A stretch of DNA of 64,000 nucleotides. It comes from Flavobacteriales bacterium UBA952 (lineage in GTDB: Bacteria > Bacteroidota > Bacteroidia > Flavobacteriales_D > Crocinitomicaceae). Under the pieces are notes generated by a model, which was given only the letters and a program-made list of their open reading frames with translations, searched no databases and was not told where the DNA came from. Both the position numbers and the translations under genes were made by a program. Each line of letters starts with the position of its first letter. Position 1 is the first letter of the stretch. The DNA lies in contig CAJJBU010000006.1 in assembly GCA_905182495.1 (NCBI GenBank), forward strand, positions 83,488 through 147,487, written 5' to 3'. Below, piece by piece: positions 35,002-44,202 of this stretch.

Positions 35002-35740
35002 TCCGGCCATAGCCAACGAGTCTGTTTTTCCAATAAGACGATGCTTCAATGTCAACGACAGAAATCCCTTTTGACGTAGATGAGTGTATCATTCTTTTAT
35101 TTTCATGAGGTTGGTTAACAAGGATTCCTACATGCGTGATTTCCTTACCTTCCGAAAAGAAAACCAAATCTCCCATATATGCCCGTTTAGCTTGGATCGT
35201 CTTTGCATTCTTATATTGATCTCCAGCAACCCTAGGTATGTTGAGATCCAAGTGTTTGAACACATGTTTTGTAAATCCACTACAATCAAAGCCTTCCGAA
35301 TCTACTCCACCCCACTTGTATGGAATTCCAATAAATTCATAAGAATAATGAATCAGCCTAGAGCGCTCAGAGACATCCATTCCTTCAAAAACTAACCCCT
35401 CAGGGCCGACATCTTCTAAAACTGGATTTTTAAACTTATAATTTTTATAAACATTTTGAATCCAATCTTCAACTTGCTTTCTGTTATCTTGTTCAACAAC
35501 ATTGTTCTTTTCCTTGAGCCACTGATCGAAGAGTATGGCCATATCGCCAAGTTCCTTAGCATGAGATTCCATCATCACAGACCATTGTTCGCTTTGAAAA
35601 ACGGCATTCATCAATCGACAGCTTTCATCTATTTTCACCAGATTTCGTTTCATCCAATATGGATTTTGCATCAATTGAAATGAACTCATAGCGCTGTAGT
35701 ATTTGGGCAAAACAAAATCACTATAGAGAGGGTCTCTCAT
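34991..35740 (-). CDS. NlpC/P60 family peptidoglycan endopeptidase
   Basis: A cysteine peptidase that usually cleaves the D-Glu-DAP bond of wall peptides. The C-terminal NlpC/P60 domain (about residues 120-249) has the catalytic Cys153 in GFDCSGF, His203 in THVGI and a third polar residue, His219, in MIHSST. About 115 N-terminal residues form a separate helical, possibly SH3-like or substrate-binding part. No clear signal peptide is visible: the protein begins MRDPLYSDFVLPKY. It may therefore act on imported fragments in the cytoplasm, or its N-terminus may be mis-called. It is divergent from the short plus-strand ORF at 35759. Confidence 0.88.
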   Translation of the reverse strand: MRDPLYSDFVLPKYYSAMSSFQLMQNPYWMKRNLVKIDESCRLMNAVFQSEQWSVMMESHAKELGDMAILFDQWLKEKNNVVEQDNRKQVEDWIQNVYKNYKFKNPVLEDVGPEGLVFEGMDVSERSRLIHYSYEFIGIPYKWGGVDSEGFDCSGFTKHVFKHLDLNIPRVAGDQYKNAKTIQAKRAYMGDLVFFSEGKEITHVGILVNQPHENKRMIHSSTSKGISVVDIEASSYWKNRLVGYGRIIR

Positions 35741-35758
35741 TAATTTACCGGCCTTTCT

Positions 35759-36046
35759 ATGAACAGACTTATAATGTTGCTGATCATAGTATTGCTCCAG
35801 ACGGCAAAAACAGTTGACAAACCCACTATCATAACAAAAACAAAACCTTTATTTGTTTACTCACTTAATTCTTGTATTGAACACCTATACAAAGATATGA
35901 CGATTGATAAACAAATACCAAAGGAATTAATTCTTGCACAGGCAGAATCAGGCATATTTGTCAACTTAAAGGTCTCGCCATTAACAAATGCATTTACACC
36001 CCCTAAAATATTTCTGTACGCCAAAACATTATTTTTAATTTTATAA
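35759..36046 (+). pseudogene. 5' remnant of a secreted glucosaminidase-like gene
   Basis: The first 63 or so residues look genuine: a hydrophobic leader (MNRLIMLLIIVLLQTAKT) and then PLFVYSLNSCIEHLYKDM and IPKELILAQAESG. The last resembles the beginning of the glucosaminidase/Bax-type domain (usually ILAQAxLESG), which should continue for 100 or more residues. From about 35945 on, the frame is only the antisense of the opposing gene. The reading is a gene cut off by a deletion that also removed the end of its convergent neighbour. The family call is tentative because little of the domain is left. Confidence 0.5.
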
Positions 36047-36936
36047 TCCAAAGGCTTAAAATTAGTCACTTCGGATTTTACGCCATCACAATAAGCGAAA
36101 AAGTAAGAGCTTTCTGTCCAGACTACAATATCATCCTTCACATCCCAAGAATCGGCTCCAAAATTGGAGAGTTGAGAAACTTCCCCCTCTTTGTAATGCC
36201 AGAGGTTACCGCTATTGTCTTCATAAACAACAAACCCCCTTCCAGACTCATAACGAACCATGGGGAGTTGTTCTATATCATAGAATTGTCCTTTATCAAA
36301 AACAGCAAAAGTTTGTGTTGTTGGGTCGTTAAAGCAAAGAATATCTGTACCTACATCAAATGATACATATTGCTGATTATTCCAAACATCGATATCATAT
36401 ATATCACCATTCCAAAAAACCTTGTACATATTGCCATTATCTTTAAAAACAAGGGCATTTTCCCCTATAGAAACTGGCATTTCCAGTTCCCCCATGAGCG
36501 TTGTGAGCATGTAAGATGAATCCTTCCAAAATACATTTGAGGAATTGAACCGCGTATCTTCAAAAACGATGATACTATCCTTAACTAGATATTCTCTAGC
36601 GAAATAAGTCAAGGTTGAAAGCCGGTCCGAATCCCACATATTTAAAGTGGGCCCTATTTTATACCCCATAAGGTGATCCGAAACTTGGTATTCAACATTC
36701 AAGTTGGTTACGTCTTTTCTTTTTATTCCATCAAACAATCTTAGATTCCCTCTAGTGTCTCTATATGCAACAAGCTCATCACCAGACTTAAAATCAAGAA
36801 TAGGCTGCACTTCTATCGATCTAAAATAACCGTCCTGGAAACTCAAGAAAAAATTATTAAAGTCAACAACAGGGATTACACCTTGGGACAAAAGATTTGA
36901 ACAGAGTATGATAAAGATGAGGCTTGTAAATTTCAC
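35857..36936 (-). CDS. conserved secreted hypothetical protein, C-terminus replaced
   Basis: A signal peptide (MKFTSLIFIILCSNLLSQG) precedes a repetitive beta-rich protein with units such as VAYRDTRGNLRLFDG, LVFKDNGNMYKVFWNG, CFNDPTTQTFAVFDKG and VVYEDNSGNLWHYKEG, about 45-60 residues apart, like propeller blades. Function unknown. A GTG start at 36936 is preferred over GTG 36942, because the latter lies inside the promoter box. The last 29 or so residues (after LTNMPDSA) are only the antisense of the opposing ORF, so the natural C-terminus is probably missing; see the deletion finding near 35.95 kb. Confidence 0.7.
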   Translation of the reverse strand: MKFTSLIFIILCSNLLSQGVIPVVDFNNFFLSFQDGYFRSIEVQPILDFKSGDELVAYRDTRGNLRLFDGIKRKDVTNLNVEYQVSDHLMGYKIGPTLNMWDSDRLSTLTYFAREYLVKDSIIVFEDTRFNSSNVFWKDSSYMLTTLMGELEMPVSIGENALVFKDNGNMYKVFWNGDIYDIDVWNNQQYVSFDVGTDILCFNDPTTQTFAVFDKGQFYDIEQLPMVRYESGRGFVVYEDNSGNLWHYKEGEVSQLSNFGADSWDVKDDIVVWTESSYFFAYCDGVKSEVTNFKPLDYKIKNNVLAYRNILGGVNAFVNGETFKLTNMPDSACARINSFGICLSIVISLYRCSIQELSE

Positions 36937-36941
36937 TGACA

Positions 36942-36949
36942 CAAAGTTA
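36942..36949 (-). promoter_or_regulatory. -7 box of the 35857-36936 gene
   Basis: Minus-strand TAACTTTG, an exact TAnnTTTG match ending 5 nt before the GTG start at 36936. Confidence 0.45.
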
Positions 36950-37030
36950 TCAAAATTCAGACCAACTCCGTATTAACTGTATTTAACAACAGAAATAATA
37001 GATATTTTTCGAGAAGTGTAAAAAGAGATG

Positions 37031-37038
37031 TACTTTTG
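37031..37038 (+). promoter_or_regulatory. -7 box of the M16 peptidase operon
   Basis: TACTTTTG, an exact TAnnTTTG match 19 nt before the ATG at 37058; no clear -33 element. Confidence 0.45.
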
Positions 37039-37057
37039 GAACTCTAAAAATTAGACT

Positions 37058-38386
37058 ATGAATAAAATAATAATGAGCATGTTTCTTTTAATGGTTGCAG
37101 CAAGCTTAATGGCGCAGCCCAAAATTGAATACATCGAATATGATTTGAGTAATGGTATGCATGTTGTTTTACATAAAGACAATTCTGCACCTGTAGTAAC
37201 CACTGCGGTAATGTACCACGTGGGAGCAAAAGATGAAAATCCTGAAAGAACAGGATTTGCACATTTCTTTGAACATCTCTTGTTCGAAGGAACTGAAAAC
37301 ATCCCTCGAGGAGAGTGGTTTACGGTTGTTAGTTCTAATGGTGGAAGTAACAATGCGAATACAACCTCTGACAGAACCTATTACTATGAGGTATTTCCAT
37401 CAAATAGCTTAGAATTAGGCCTGTGGATGGAATCTGAACGCTTGATGCATCCTATCATTAATCAAATAGGAGTTGACACACAAAATGAAGTGGTTAAGGA
37501 AGAAAAGAGAAGCAGAATCGACAATGCCCCTTATGGAGGCATTCAATATGCGACTGCCACAAACAAGTACTTATTTGACAAGCACCCCTACAAAATGTCT
37601 GTTATTGGTGAAATGGAGCATCTAGATGCTGCAACCTTAGAGGAATTTCAGGCCTTCAATAAGAAGTTTTATATCCCGAACAATGCCGTATTGGTTGTGG
37701 CTGGGGATATTGATGTTTCAGCTACAAAAAAAATGATTGAAGATTATTTCGGTCCTATTCCAAGAGGAAAAGAGATTGAAAGGTCACAAACTAAGGAAGA
37801 CCCAATAACAGAAACGATTAAGGCTACAGAGTATGATTCGAATATCGAAATCCCTGCATTGGTGTTGTGTTATAGAACACCATCTATGAAAGACCGAGAT
37901 GCTTTTGTATTACAAATGATTTCTACTTATTTAAGCGATGGGAAAAGCTCAAAACTTTATAAAAACCTAGTTGATGAAAATAAAAAAGCGCTTCAAGTTT
38001 TTGCCTTTAATAGAGGGATGGAGGACTACAGTGTCTATAATATTATTGCCTTACCACTAGGTGATGTTTCATTGGAAGAATTGACCAATGACATTGATTC
38101 AGAGATCTTAAAAGTACAAACGGATTTAATTTCAGAAAGAGACTACCAAAAACTTCAAAATAAATTTGAAAATGGTTTCGTGAACGCCAATTCTAGTATC
38201 GAAGGAGTTGCCAATTCACTTGCCCGTTACTATATGTTATATGGGGATATCAGCCTGATCAATAATGAGATTGAAATATATCGTTCAATCACAAGAGAAG
38301 AAATCAAAGCGGTTGCGAAAAAGTATTTAAATCCGAACCAGAGATTGATCCTAGATTACTTACCTGAGTCAAACAAAGAAAAATAA
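37058..38386 (+). CDS. M16 family zinc metallopeptidase, catalytic subunit
   Basis: A 442 aa exported peptidase. The signal peptide ends near residue 20 (LMAQ). The inverted zinc motif HFFEH (His69-x2-Glu72-His73) and downstream NEVVKEEKR, supplying the third ligand, mark an active M16 subunit. It is followed 13 bp later by a second M16 protein without the zinc motif; active/inactive pairs of this kind form a clam-shell heterodimer in bacteria. It acts in the periplasm or at the cell surface on unfolded peptides. Relation to PqqL-type proteases is likely, but the substrate is unknown. Confidence 0.92.
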   Translation: MNKIIMSMFLLMVAASLMAQPKIEYIEYDLSNGMHVVLHKDNSAPVVTTAVMYHVGAKDENPERTGFAHFFEHLLFEGTENIPRGEWFTVVSSNGGSNNANTTSDRTYYYEVFPSNSLELGLWMESERLMHPIINQIGVDTQNEVVKEEKRSRIDNAPYGGIQYATATNKYLFDKHPYKMSVIGEMEHLDAATLEEFQAFNKKFYIPNNAVLVVAGDIDVSATKKMIEDYFGPIPRGKEIERSQTKEDPITETIKATEYDSNIEIPALVLCYRTPSMKDRDAFVLQMISTYLSDGKSSKLYKNLVDENKKALQVFAFNRGMEDYSVYNIIALPLGDVSLEELTNDIDSEILKVQTDLISERDYQKLQNKFENGFVNANSSIEGVANSLARYYMLYGDISLINNEIEIYRSITREEIKAVAKKYLNPNQRLILDYLPESNKEK

Positions 38387-38399
38387 AAAGACCTTTAAT

Positions 38400-40467
38400 A
38401 TGAAAAATCGAATATACTTATTGTTTGCATTGTTATTTACGACGGTTAGCCTTTCGGCTCAGATTGATCGAACACAGCAACCAGAGCCGGGACCAGCCCC
38501 AAAGATTAACCTAAAGAAGCCGGTCGAATTCACACTCGAAAATGGTCTTAAAGTCATGGTTGTCGAAAATCATAAACTACCAAGAGTGAGAATGAATCTT
38601 GCTTTTGACAGAACGCCCATGGTATCCGGTGATAAAGCTGGAGTAACTTCCCTTCTAGGCGCGATGCTTGGAAATGGAACATCCACAATATCTAAAGATG
38701 ATTTCAATGAAGAGGTTGATTTTTTAGGTGGCGATTTATCTTTTGGTTTTGATGGTGGCTACGCTAGTTCTCTTTCGAAATACCATGAACGAATGATACA
38801 ATTGTTAGCGGATGCTACAATGAATTCATTATTGACGGATGAAGAATTTCAAAAAGAAAAAGAAAGACTATTAGAAGGACTAAAAAGTCAAGAAAAAAGT
38901 GTTGACGCCGTTTCTAGTATTGTTGGATCTGCTTTATCCTATGGCGTAAGTCACCCCTATGGAGAATTCGATAGTGAAGCGACCATAAACAATGTCACTT
39001 TTGAAGATGTAACATCTTACTACCGAAGCTACTTCAACCCTTCACAAGCGTATTTAGTGATTCTAGGAGATGTTTCTGTTGAAGCAATCAAAGTACTTGT
39101 GGAGAAAAATTTTAGCAATTGGAAAAATGGAGAAATCGTTGACTATAAAGTTCCTGAAGCCAAACCGAATGCCGAAAGTTTAGAGATCAATTTTATTGAA
39201 CATAAAATACATTCAATATCAATTCGATTCAAGCAATGTGTCTCTAAAAATGAGTGATCTGGATTACCACGCGGTACTAATAGCCAATAAAATTTTGGGT
39301 GGAGGGTTTAACAGTTACTTAAATATGAACCTTCGTGAAGAACATGGTTATACCTATGGTTCTCGATCATCTGTTGGGTCTGATAAATATGTCACACGAT
39401 TTAGGACCTCAGCATCCGTGAGAAACGAGGTGACAGACAGCGCAATAGTACAAACATTAAAAGAGGTTAACCGTTTTCAAGAGAACCCCGTTGAAGCTGC
39501 TGCTTTAGCAAATGCGAAAGCAAAATATGTCGGCGACTTTGTCCTTGCCTTGGAAAAACCTTCCACTATTGCGCAATACGCAATAAACATTAAAGCTTAT
39601 GACCTGCCCGAAGATTTTTACCTCAATTACTTAGAGAAAATTAATGCAGTCACGGTAGCAGATGTCCAGAGAGTTGCCAATAAATATTTTAATGCTAAAA
39701 ACGCTCGTTTTATTGTTGTTGGTAAAGGAAGTGACGTCATTGAGAATCTTGGAAAAACAGGTATTCCCATTAAATACTTTGATAGAGAAGCGAATCCGGT
39801 TGAGAAGCCTCAATTTGTAAAACCAATTCCTGAAGGCGTAACTGCAAGTGGCATTTTATCTAATTACATAGAAGCGATAGGCGGTGCTGAAAAAGTAAAT
39901 GCTGTGAAAACTGTAATGACAACTGTTGATGTAACCATTGGAGGGGCTCCTTTCAAGCCAACTGCAGTAATAAAAACAATGGCACCAAATAAATCATCTA
40001 TGGAAATGTCCGTTGCGGGAATGGGGACCATTATGACACAAAAATTTGATGGAAAGGAAGGATATGCTGAACAGCAAGGTCAAAAAAGACCGATGTCAGA
40101 GAAAGAACTTAATGACAAAAAAGAGGAAAAAGGTTTGTTCCCAGAAACTTATTTGACTGCCGAACAAATCTCTCTAATTAGCCTAATTACAGTTAATGGT
40201 GCAGATGCTTATAAAATTAAAATTATTGGTGAGAATGAAGCTGTACGCTACTATGACGCTAAAACCTCATTGTTAGTTCGGACAGAGGAAACAGAAGAGG
40301 CTCAGGGACAAAAAATGACATCAACAACAGATATCTCAGACTATAGAATGGTTGATGATATCATGATGCCTTTCACCAAATTGATTACGGCAGGTCCGCA
40401 ATTGATTACTTTTTCAGCTTCTGAAATAAAAATAAATGAAGGCGTGAGTAAAAAAGATTTTAAATAA
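38400..40467 (+). pseudogene. M16 family non-catalytic partner with LolA-like C-terminal domain, broken by one inserted base
   Basis: The N-terminus is a signal peptide (MKNRIYLLFALLFTTVSLSA), then two M16 folds. Where the active partner has HFFEH, this one has GAMLGNG, so it is the inactive half of the pair. The frame breaks at the AAAA run at 39204-39207: the zero frame reads INFIEHK and then drifts, while the +1 frame continues IQYQFDSSNVSLKMSDLDYH through the second M16 domain. One extra A explains this. After about residue 480 comes an extra domain (YIEAIGGAEKVNAVKTVMTT onward) resembling outer-membrane lipoprotein sorting (LolA-like) proteins. A terminator follows. Probably intact in the organism. 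Confidence 0.85.
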
Positions 40468-40508
40468 GAATAAATTGATCTAATTATTCAAGTAAGACTT
40501 GAATACAA

Positions 40509-40540
40509 AACTGTCAGTAAATTTACTGGCAGTTTTTTTT
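40509..40540 (+). terminator. intrinsic terminator of the M16 operon
   Basis: AACTGTCAGTAAA (40509-40521) pairs with TTTACTGGCAGTT (40522-40534) with one G-U pair; the innermost AAATTT forms the loop, and the T-run extends to 40540. Confidence 0.85.
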
Positions 40541-40577
40541 GTTTCAATTTTGAGGTTATTAGATTGACAGAAATGAA

Positions 40578-40585
40578 TATCTTTG
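40578..40585 (+). promoter_or_regulatory. -7 box of dnaX
   Basis: TATCTTTG, an exact TAnnTTTG match ending 4 nt before the dnaX ATG at 40590, predicting a leaderless or nearly leaderless mRNA. Confidence 0.5.
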
Positions 40586-40589
40586 TTAC

Positions 40590-42350
40590 ATGAGTGACTT
40601 TGTTGTTTCAGCAAGAAAATACAGACCCCAAACCTTCAGTACCGTTGTAGGCCAAACATCGATTACAGAGACGCTCAAAAATGCTATAAAAAATAATCAC
40701 TTAGCGCAAGCGTTTTTATTTTGCGGACCGAGAGGGGTTGGCAAAACAACGACCGCACGTATTTTGGCTAAAACCATTAATTGTACAGCCCATACCAAGG
40801 AAACTGAAGCTTGTGATCAATGTGAATCTTGTGAAAGTTTTAATTCAGGAGCATCCCTCAATGTTCATGAACTAGATGGTGCGTCTAACAATTCTGTCGA
40901 AGGAATTAGAGGTTTAATCGATCAAGTCCGTATTGCACCTCAGCTGGGTGATTTTAAGGTTTACATAATAGATGAGGTTCATATGCTTTCCTCGAATGCC
41001 TTCAATGCCTTTTTGAAAACTTTAGAAGAGCCACCAAAACACGCCATCTTCATACTTGCTACTACTGAAAAACACAAAATAATTCCAACAATACTTTCCC
41101 GTTGTCAAATTTTTGATTTCTCGAGAATTAAAGTATCCGACATCTCAAAACACCTGGCTGAAATAGCAAAAAAAGAAAAAGTAAAAGCTGAAATAGAGGC
41201 TTTGCATCTTATCGCTATGAAAGCAGACGGAGCATTAAGAGACGCCCTTTCTGTTTTTGACCAGATGGTGACTTTTTCTGGAAATAATATAACTTATAAA
41301 TCAGTTGCAGAAAATTTACACATTCTGGATTATGACTATTTTTTCAAGTTCATTGAGTTCTTTGAAAATGAAGATATACCAAACTGTCTTTTATTATTTA
41401 ACGAGATTCTCGAAAAAGGTTTCGATGCCCATCATTTTTTAAGTGGTATATCAACACATTACAGAAATCTATTGGTCTGTAAAGATGAAAAATCAGTTGG
41501 ACTTTTAGAAGTTCCGACATCTACTGAAAAAAGGTATGTAGAGCAATCAAAACTGTTGCCCTACCCTACAATTACCCGCGCTTTATACGCATTGAGTAAG
41601 GCAGACACATCCTACAAGGCCTCAAGAAATCAGCGCTTATTGGTTGAAGTTATTCTTATGGAGCTCTGTTCACTGAAACAAGAGCAAGAAAAAAAAAAGC
41701 CCTAACGGCACGGATTGACTTCCTGCCCTTCCCGCAAAAGTTCCCTTAGGAAAAAGACAAAACCCGAAACGATTCCAATAGAGTCTCAAAAAGAGACTTC
41801 AAAAAAGGTTGACCCTCCTCATCCTAAAAAAGAAGTTTCAACTATTTCTGCTAATGAAATTAAGAAAGAACAAGTTCAACCTAGAAAAGTAAACAAGCCT
41901 GAAGCCCGTTTATCGATTAAGGAACTACTTCAAAAGGAAAAGGACTCTAAAAACAATAATGATAAAGACCTCCCCCAAGAAAAATATACAATAGATCGCT
42001 TAATCCGAATTTGGCGACAGTATGCCTTTCAAGTTAAAGACGATGGGATGGAGACGTTTTACAATGCTCTTGTAAAAAGAGATCCTCTCATTGAAAAAGA
42101 TGACGTCCTTAAACTATTTGTTGAGAATAAAATCCAGGTAGACTATATAAAACCACTATTGAATGAACTGACCTCATTTATTAGAAATAGTTTAAAGAAT
42201 CACAATATTAGCGTCGTTATAGAGCTAACCGAAAATTCAGTTGAGGACGTGAAGTTTTTAAATGGCAAAGACAAATTTGAGGTGATGGTCAAAAAGAATC
42301 CTGATCTAAATACCTTGAGAAATCTATTTAATTTAGATGTGGAGTATTAA
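40590..42350 (+). pseudogene. dnaX: DNA polymerase III subunits gamma/tau, interrupted after an A10 run
   Basis: The clamp-loader ATPase part (residues 1-371) is complete: Walker A GPRGVGKTTTARI near residue 45, the zinc knuckle CTAHTKETEACDQCESC, the Walker B DEVH box and Sensor 1 (ATTEKHKIIPTILSRCQIF). At a run of ten A (41689-41698) the frame runs into TAA 41703-41705. A tau-like C-terminal region is open in the same frame from about 41749 to 42350 (RLIRIWRQYAF ...). Between them the +1 frame gives a sensible ALTARIDFLPFPQKFP, so one missing A in the run and one extra T near 41746 would give a continuous protein of about 586 aa. A programmed slip at the A-run is possible but does not by itself reach the downstream frame. 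Confidence 0.85.
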
Positions 42351-43390
42351 TGATTAATGCAAACCCTGATTTTAAAATAACCTATCACTCCCTTAAGCAA
42401 AAGGAGTCTATCGAAGCATTCACAAAAGAACTTAAGAACGAAGCTGGCTACATCTCATGCCAAACCTCAGGGTCTACAGGCAAGCCCAAGGAAATACAAA
42501 TAAGCAAGAAAGCCCTCGTGGTTTCTGCTCAAAATTCAATTGATTTTTTCGGACTGAAGAGTCATCAAAATGCCGCATTATGTTTATCTATTGATTTCAT
42601 TGCTGGAAAAATGATGCTCGTCCGTGCTTTAATAGCAGGAATACATATCCATATATACCCAGTTAGTACGAACCTTTCGGCGTGTATAAATAAAACTATT
42701 GACTTCATAGCCATCGTCCCTTTGCAACTTGAGGAACTTTTGGCCAATACAAAAGGAAGATTAAATTTAAAAAAAATCAATAAGATTCTTGTAGGAGGCG
42801 CGTCAATTTCAACAAGGACAGAGGAGCAATTAGCACTCAATGAACTTACTGTTTATCAAAGCTATGGAATGACAGAAACGGTTACCCATGTCGCTATTAA
42901 AAAAACAGGGTTTCAGGGAGAAGATGTCTATCGTTCTCTGCCAGGGGTGCATTTTGAGACGCAGGAAAATCGACTAAAAATTATATACCCTGCAATCAGC
43001 GAGGTCCCAATTCAAACCAACGATATTGTTAATTTAGTTGACGCGAATAGCTTCCAATGGCTCGGCAGAGCCGATTTCGTAATAAATTCAGGAGGAATCA
43101 AGTTTTCTCCGGAACGGCTAGAAAAAAAACTTAACCAAATATTTGATTTTGAAGTGATGGTGACAGGAATAGAAGACGCCAAATTAGGTCACAAAGTTGG
43201 TCTAATTATTAAAGGTGAGGCTTTTCAACAACCCATCAAAAAAAGTGATTTCAAGGGGCTTATGCATCAGTTCGAAATCCCTAAAGTATATACCTTTCTC
43301 AATCAATTTGAGAAAACGCTCAACGGAAAATTGGACAGGAATAAAACAGCAATTAAAACGAAAGGATTTGTCTGGAAAAACATATTATGA
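42350..43390 (+). CDS. menE: AMP-binding enzyme, probably O-succinylbenzoate-CoA ligase
   Basis: An acyl-adenylate-forming enzyme of 346 aa, the short form typical of Bacteroidota MenE, which activates O-succinylbenzoate in menaquinone synthesis. Motifs: the phosphate loop QTSGSTGKPKEIQISK near residue 38, YQSYGMTETVTHVA (the A5-type adenylate motif), LGRADFVINSGGIKFSPE and the C-terminal Lys in GKLDRNKT. Its ATG overlaps the dnaX stop by one base. No other men gene is nearby, so the specificity is inferred from length and resemblance. Confidence 0.8.
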   Translation: MINANPDFKITYHSLKQKESIEAFTKELKNEAGYISCQTSGSTGKPKEIQISKKALVVSAQNSIDFFGLKSHQNAALCLSIDFIAGKMMLVRALIAGIHIHIYPVSTNLSACINKTIDFIAIVPLQLEELLANTKGRLNLKKINKILVGGASISTRTEEQLALNELTVYQSYGMTETVTHVAIKKTGFQGEDVYRSLPGVHFETQENRLKIIYPAISEVPIQTNDIVNLVDANSFQWLGRADFVINSGGIKFSPERLEKKLNQIFDFEVMVTGIEDAKLGHKVGLIIKGEAFQQPIKKSDFKGLMHQFEIPKVYTFLNQFEKTLNGKLDRNKTAIKTKGFVWKNIL

Positions 43391-44201
43391 AATCCTAAAC
43401 CTACCCGAAGGTGCTTCTAAAGCTGAAATTAAAAAGAGCTATAGGGCTTTAGTCAAGTTATACCACCCTGATGTTACAGATGACCCTAAAGCTCATGAGA
43501 AATATCTTGAAATAAATCAAGCATATGAAGCTTTAACAGAACCTCAAAAAACGAAAAACAAGCCGAATAGCCACAATACATCTACACGCGAAAATAAATG
43601 GAATAAATACAGAGAACAAAGCAAAAAGAAATATGCAGAACGTCAATTAAAAAAAGAAATAGAAATTCAACAGTTTTATAAGAGCCTAAGACTTGGGTGG
43701 CGGAGAAATTGGATTCGTATTAATGCGCTAATTGGTCTAATCATAAGCCTATTTATGATTGCGGATCAATTTGCTGAACCGGTTCAAAGAAAAATTAAGG
43801 TTACGGGTTTTAAAAATTATTCAACAAACAACTCCATAACAACAATAGAAGGAGATTTTACGGTTGATGAAACACATTCAAGTATAAGAGGAAAGTCGGA
43901 ATTCGTTCTTTTTGAAAGTAAATACCTGAAGCATGGTTTATTCATAAATTACGACCACGAAGGTGAAATTCAATCACAAAAAATTCTATATTCACCAATA
44001 ACACCGAGCTTTTATTGGGGGTACAAAATCGTATTGTTTGTTTCTCTAATGCCCTTTGTGTTTTATGTTTTGTTTAGAAAAAATAACGCGTGGTTTGTTT
44101 TCTTGCATTTTAGCTGTCTAATTGTCACAACGCCATGGTTGGTCTATTTCGTCGCTAAGCATCCAATCATGTTTCATGTACTTCAATTTGGACTAGATTA
44201 A
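43368..44201 (+). CDS. membrane-anchored J-domain protein
   Basis: The J domain (DnaK-stimulating) starts at the N-terminus: YYEILNLPEGASKAEIKKSY, the HPD tripeptide in LYHPDVTDDP, then the charged helix ending AYEALTEPQKT. A TTG start at 43368 is preferred because it yields the usual J-protein beginning MSGKTYYEIL; it lies inside the last 23 bp of menE, so the two are translationally coupled. The longer open frame upstream is the out-of-frame shadow of menE. After a basic helical linker come three hydrophobic segments (about residues 117-137, 222-242 and 245-268). There is no Gly/Phe region or zinc finger, so this is a type III J protein recruiting Hsp70 to the membrane; its client is unknown. 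Confidence 0.82.
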   Translation: MSGKTYYEILNLPEGASKAEIKKSYRALVKLYHPDVTDDPKAHEKYLEINQAYEALTEPQKTKNKPNSHNTSTRENKWNKYREQSKKKYAERQLKKEIEIQQFYKSLRLGWRRNWIRINALIGLIISLFMIADQFAEPVQRKIKVTGFKNYSTNNSITTIEGDFTVDETHSSIRGKSEFVLFESKYLKHGLFINYDHEGEIQSQKILYSPITPSFYWGYKIVLFVSLMPFVFYVLFRKNNAWFVFLHFSCLIVTTPWLVYFVAKHPIMFHVLQFGLD

Positions 44202-44202
44202 T

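Noticed and set aside
41689..41705. Simple programmed -1 or +1 frameshift producing tau
   Set aside because: Either shifted frame ends within about 10-50 nt and the tau-like part is in the original frame, so one slip cannot join them as the sequence stands.
41706..42350. The tau-like C-terminal ORF as an independent gene
   Set aside because: Its start has no promoter, its first 15 or so residues are not protein-like, and the domain belongs to DnaX.
43215..43367. A 51-residue N-terminal extension of the J-domain protein
   Set aside because: This stretch is menE read in the wrong frame; the J domain begins normally at TTG 43368.
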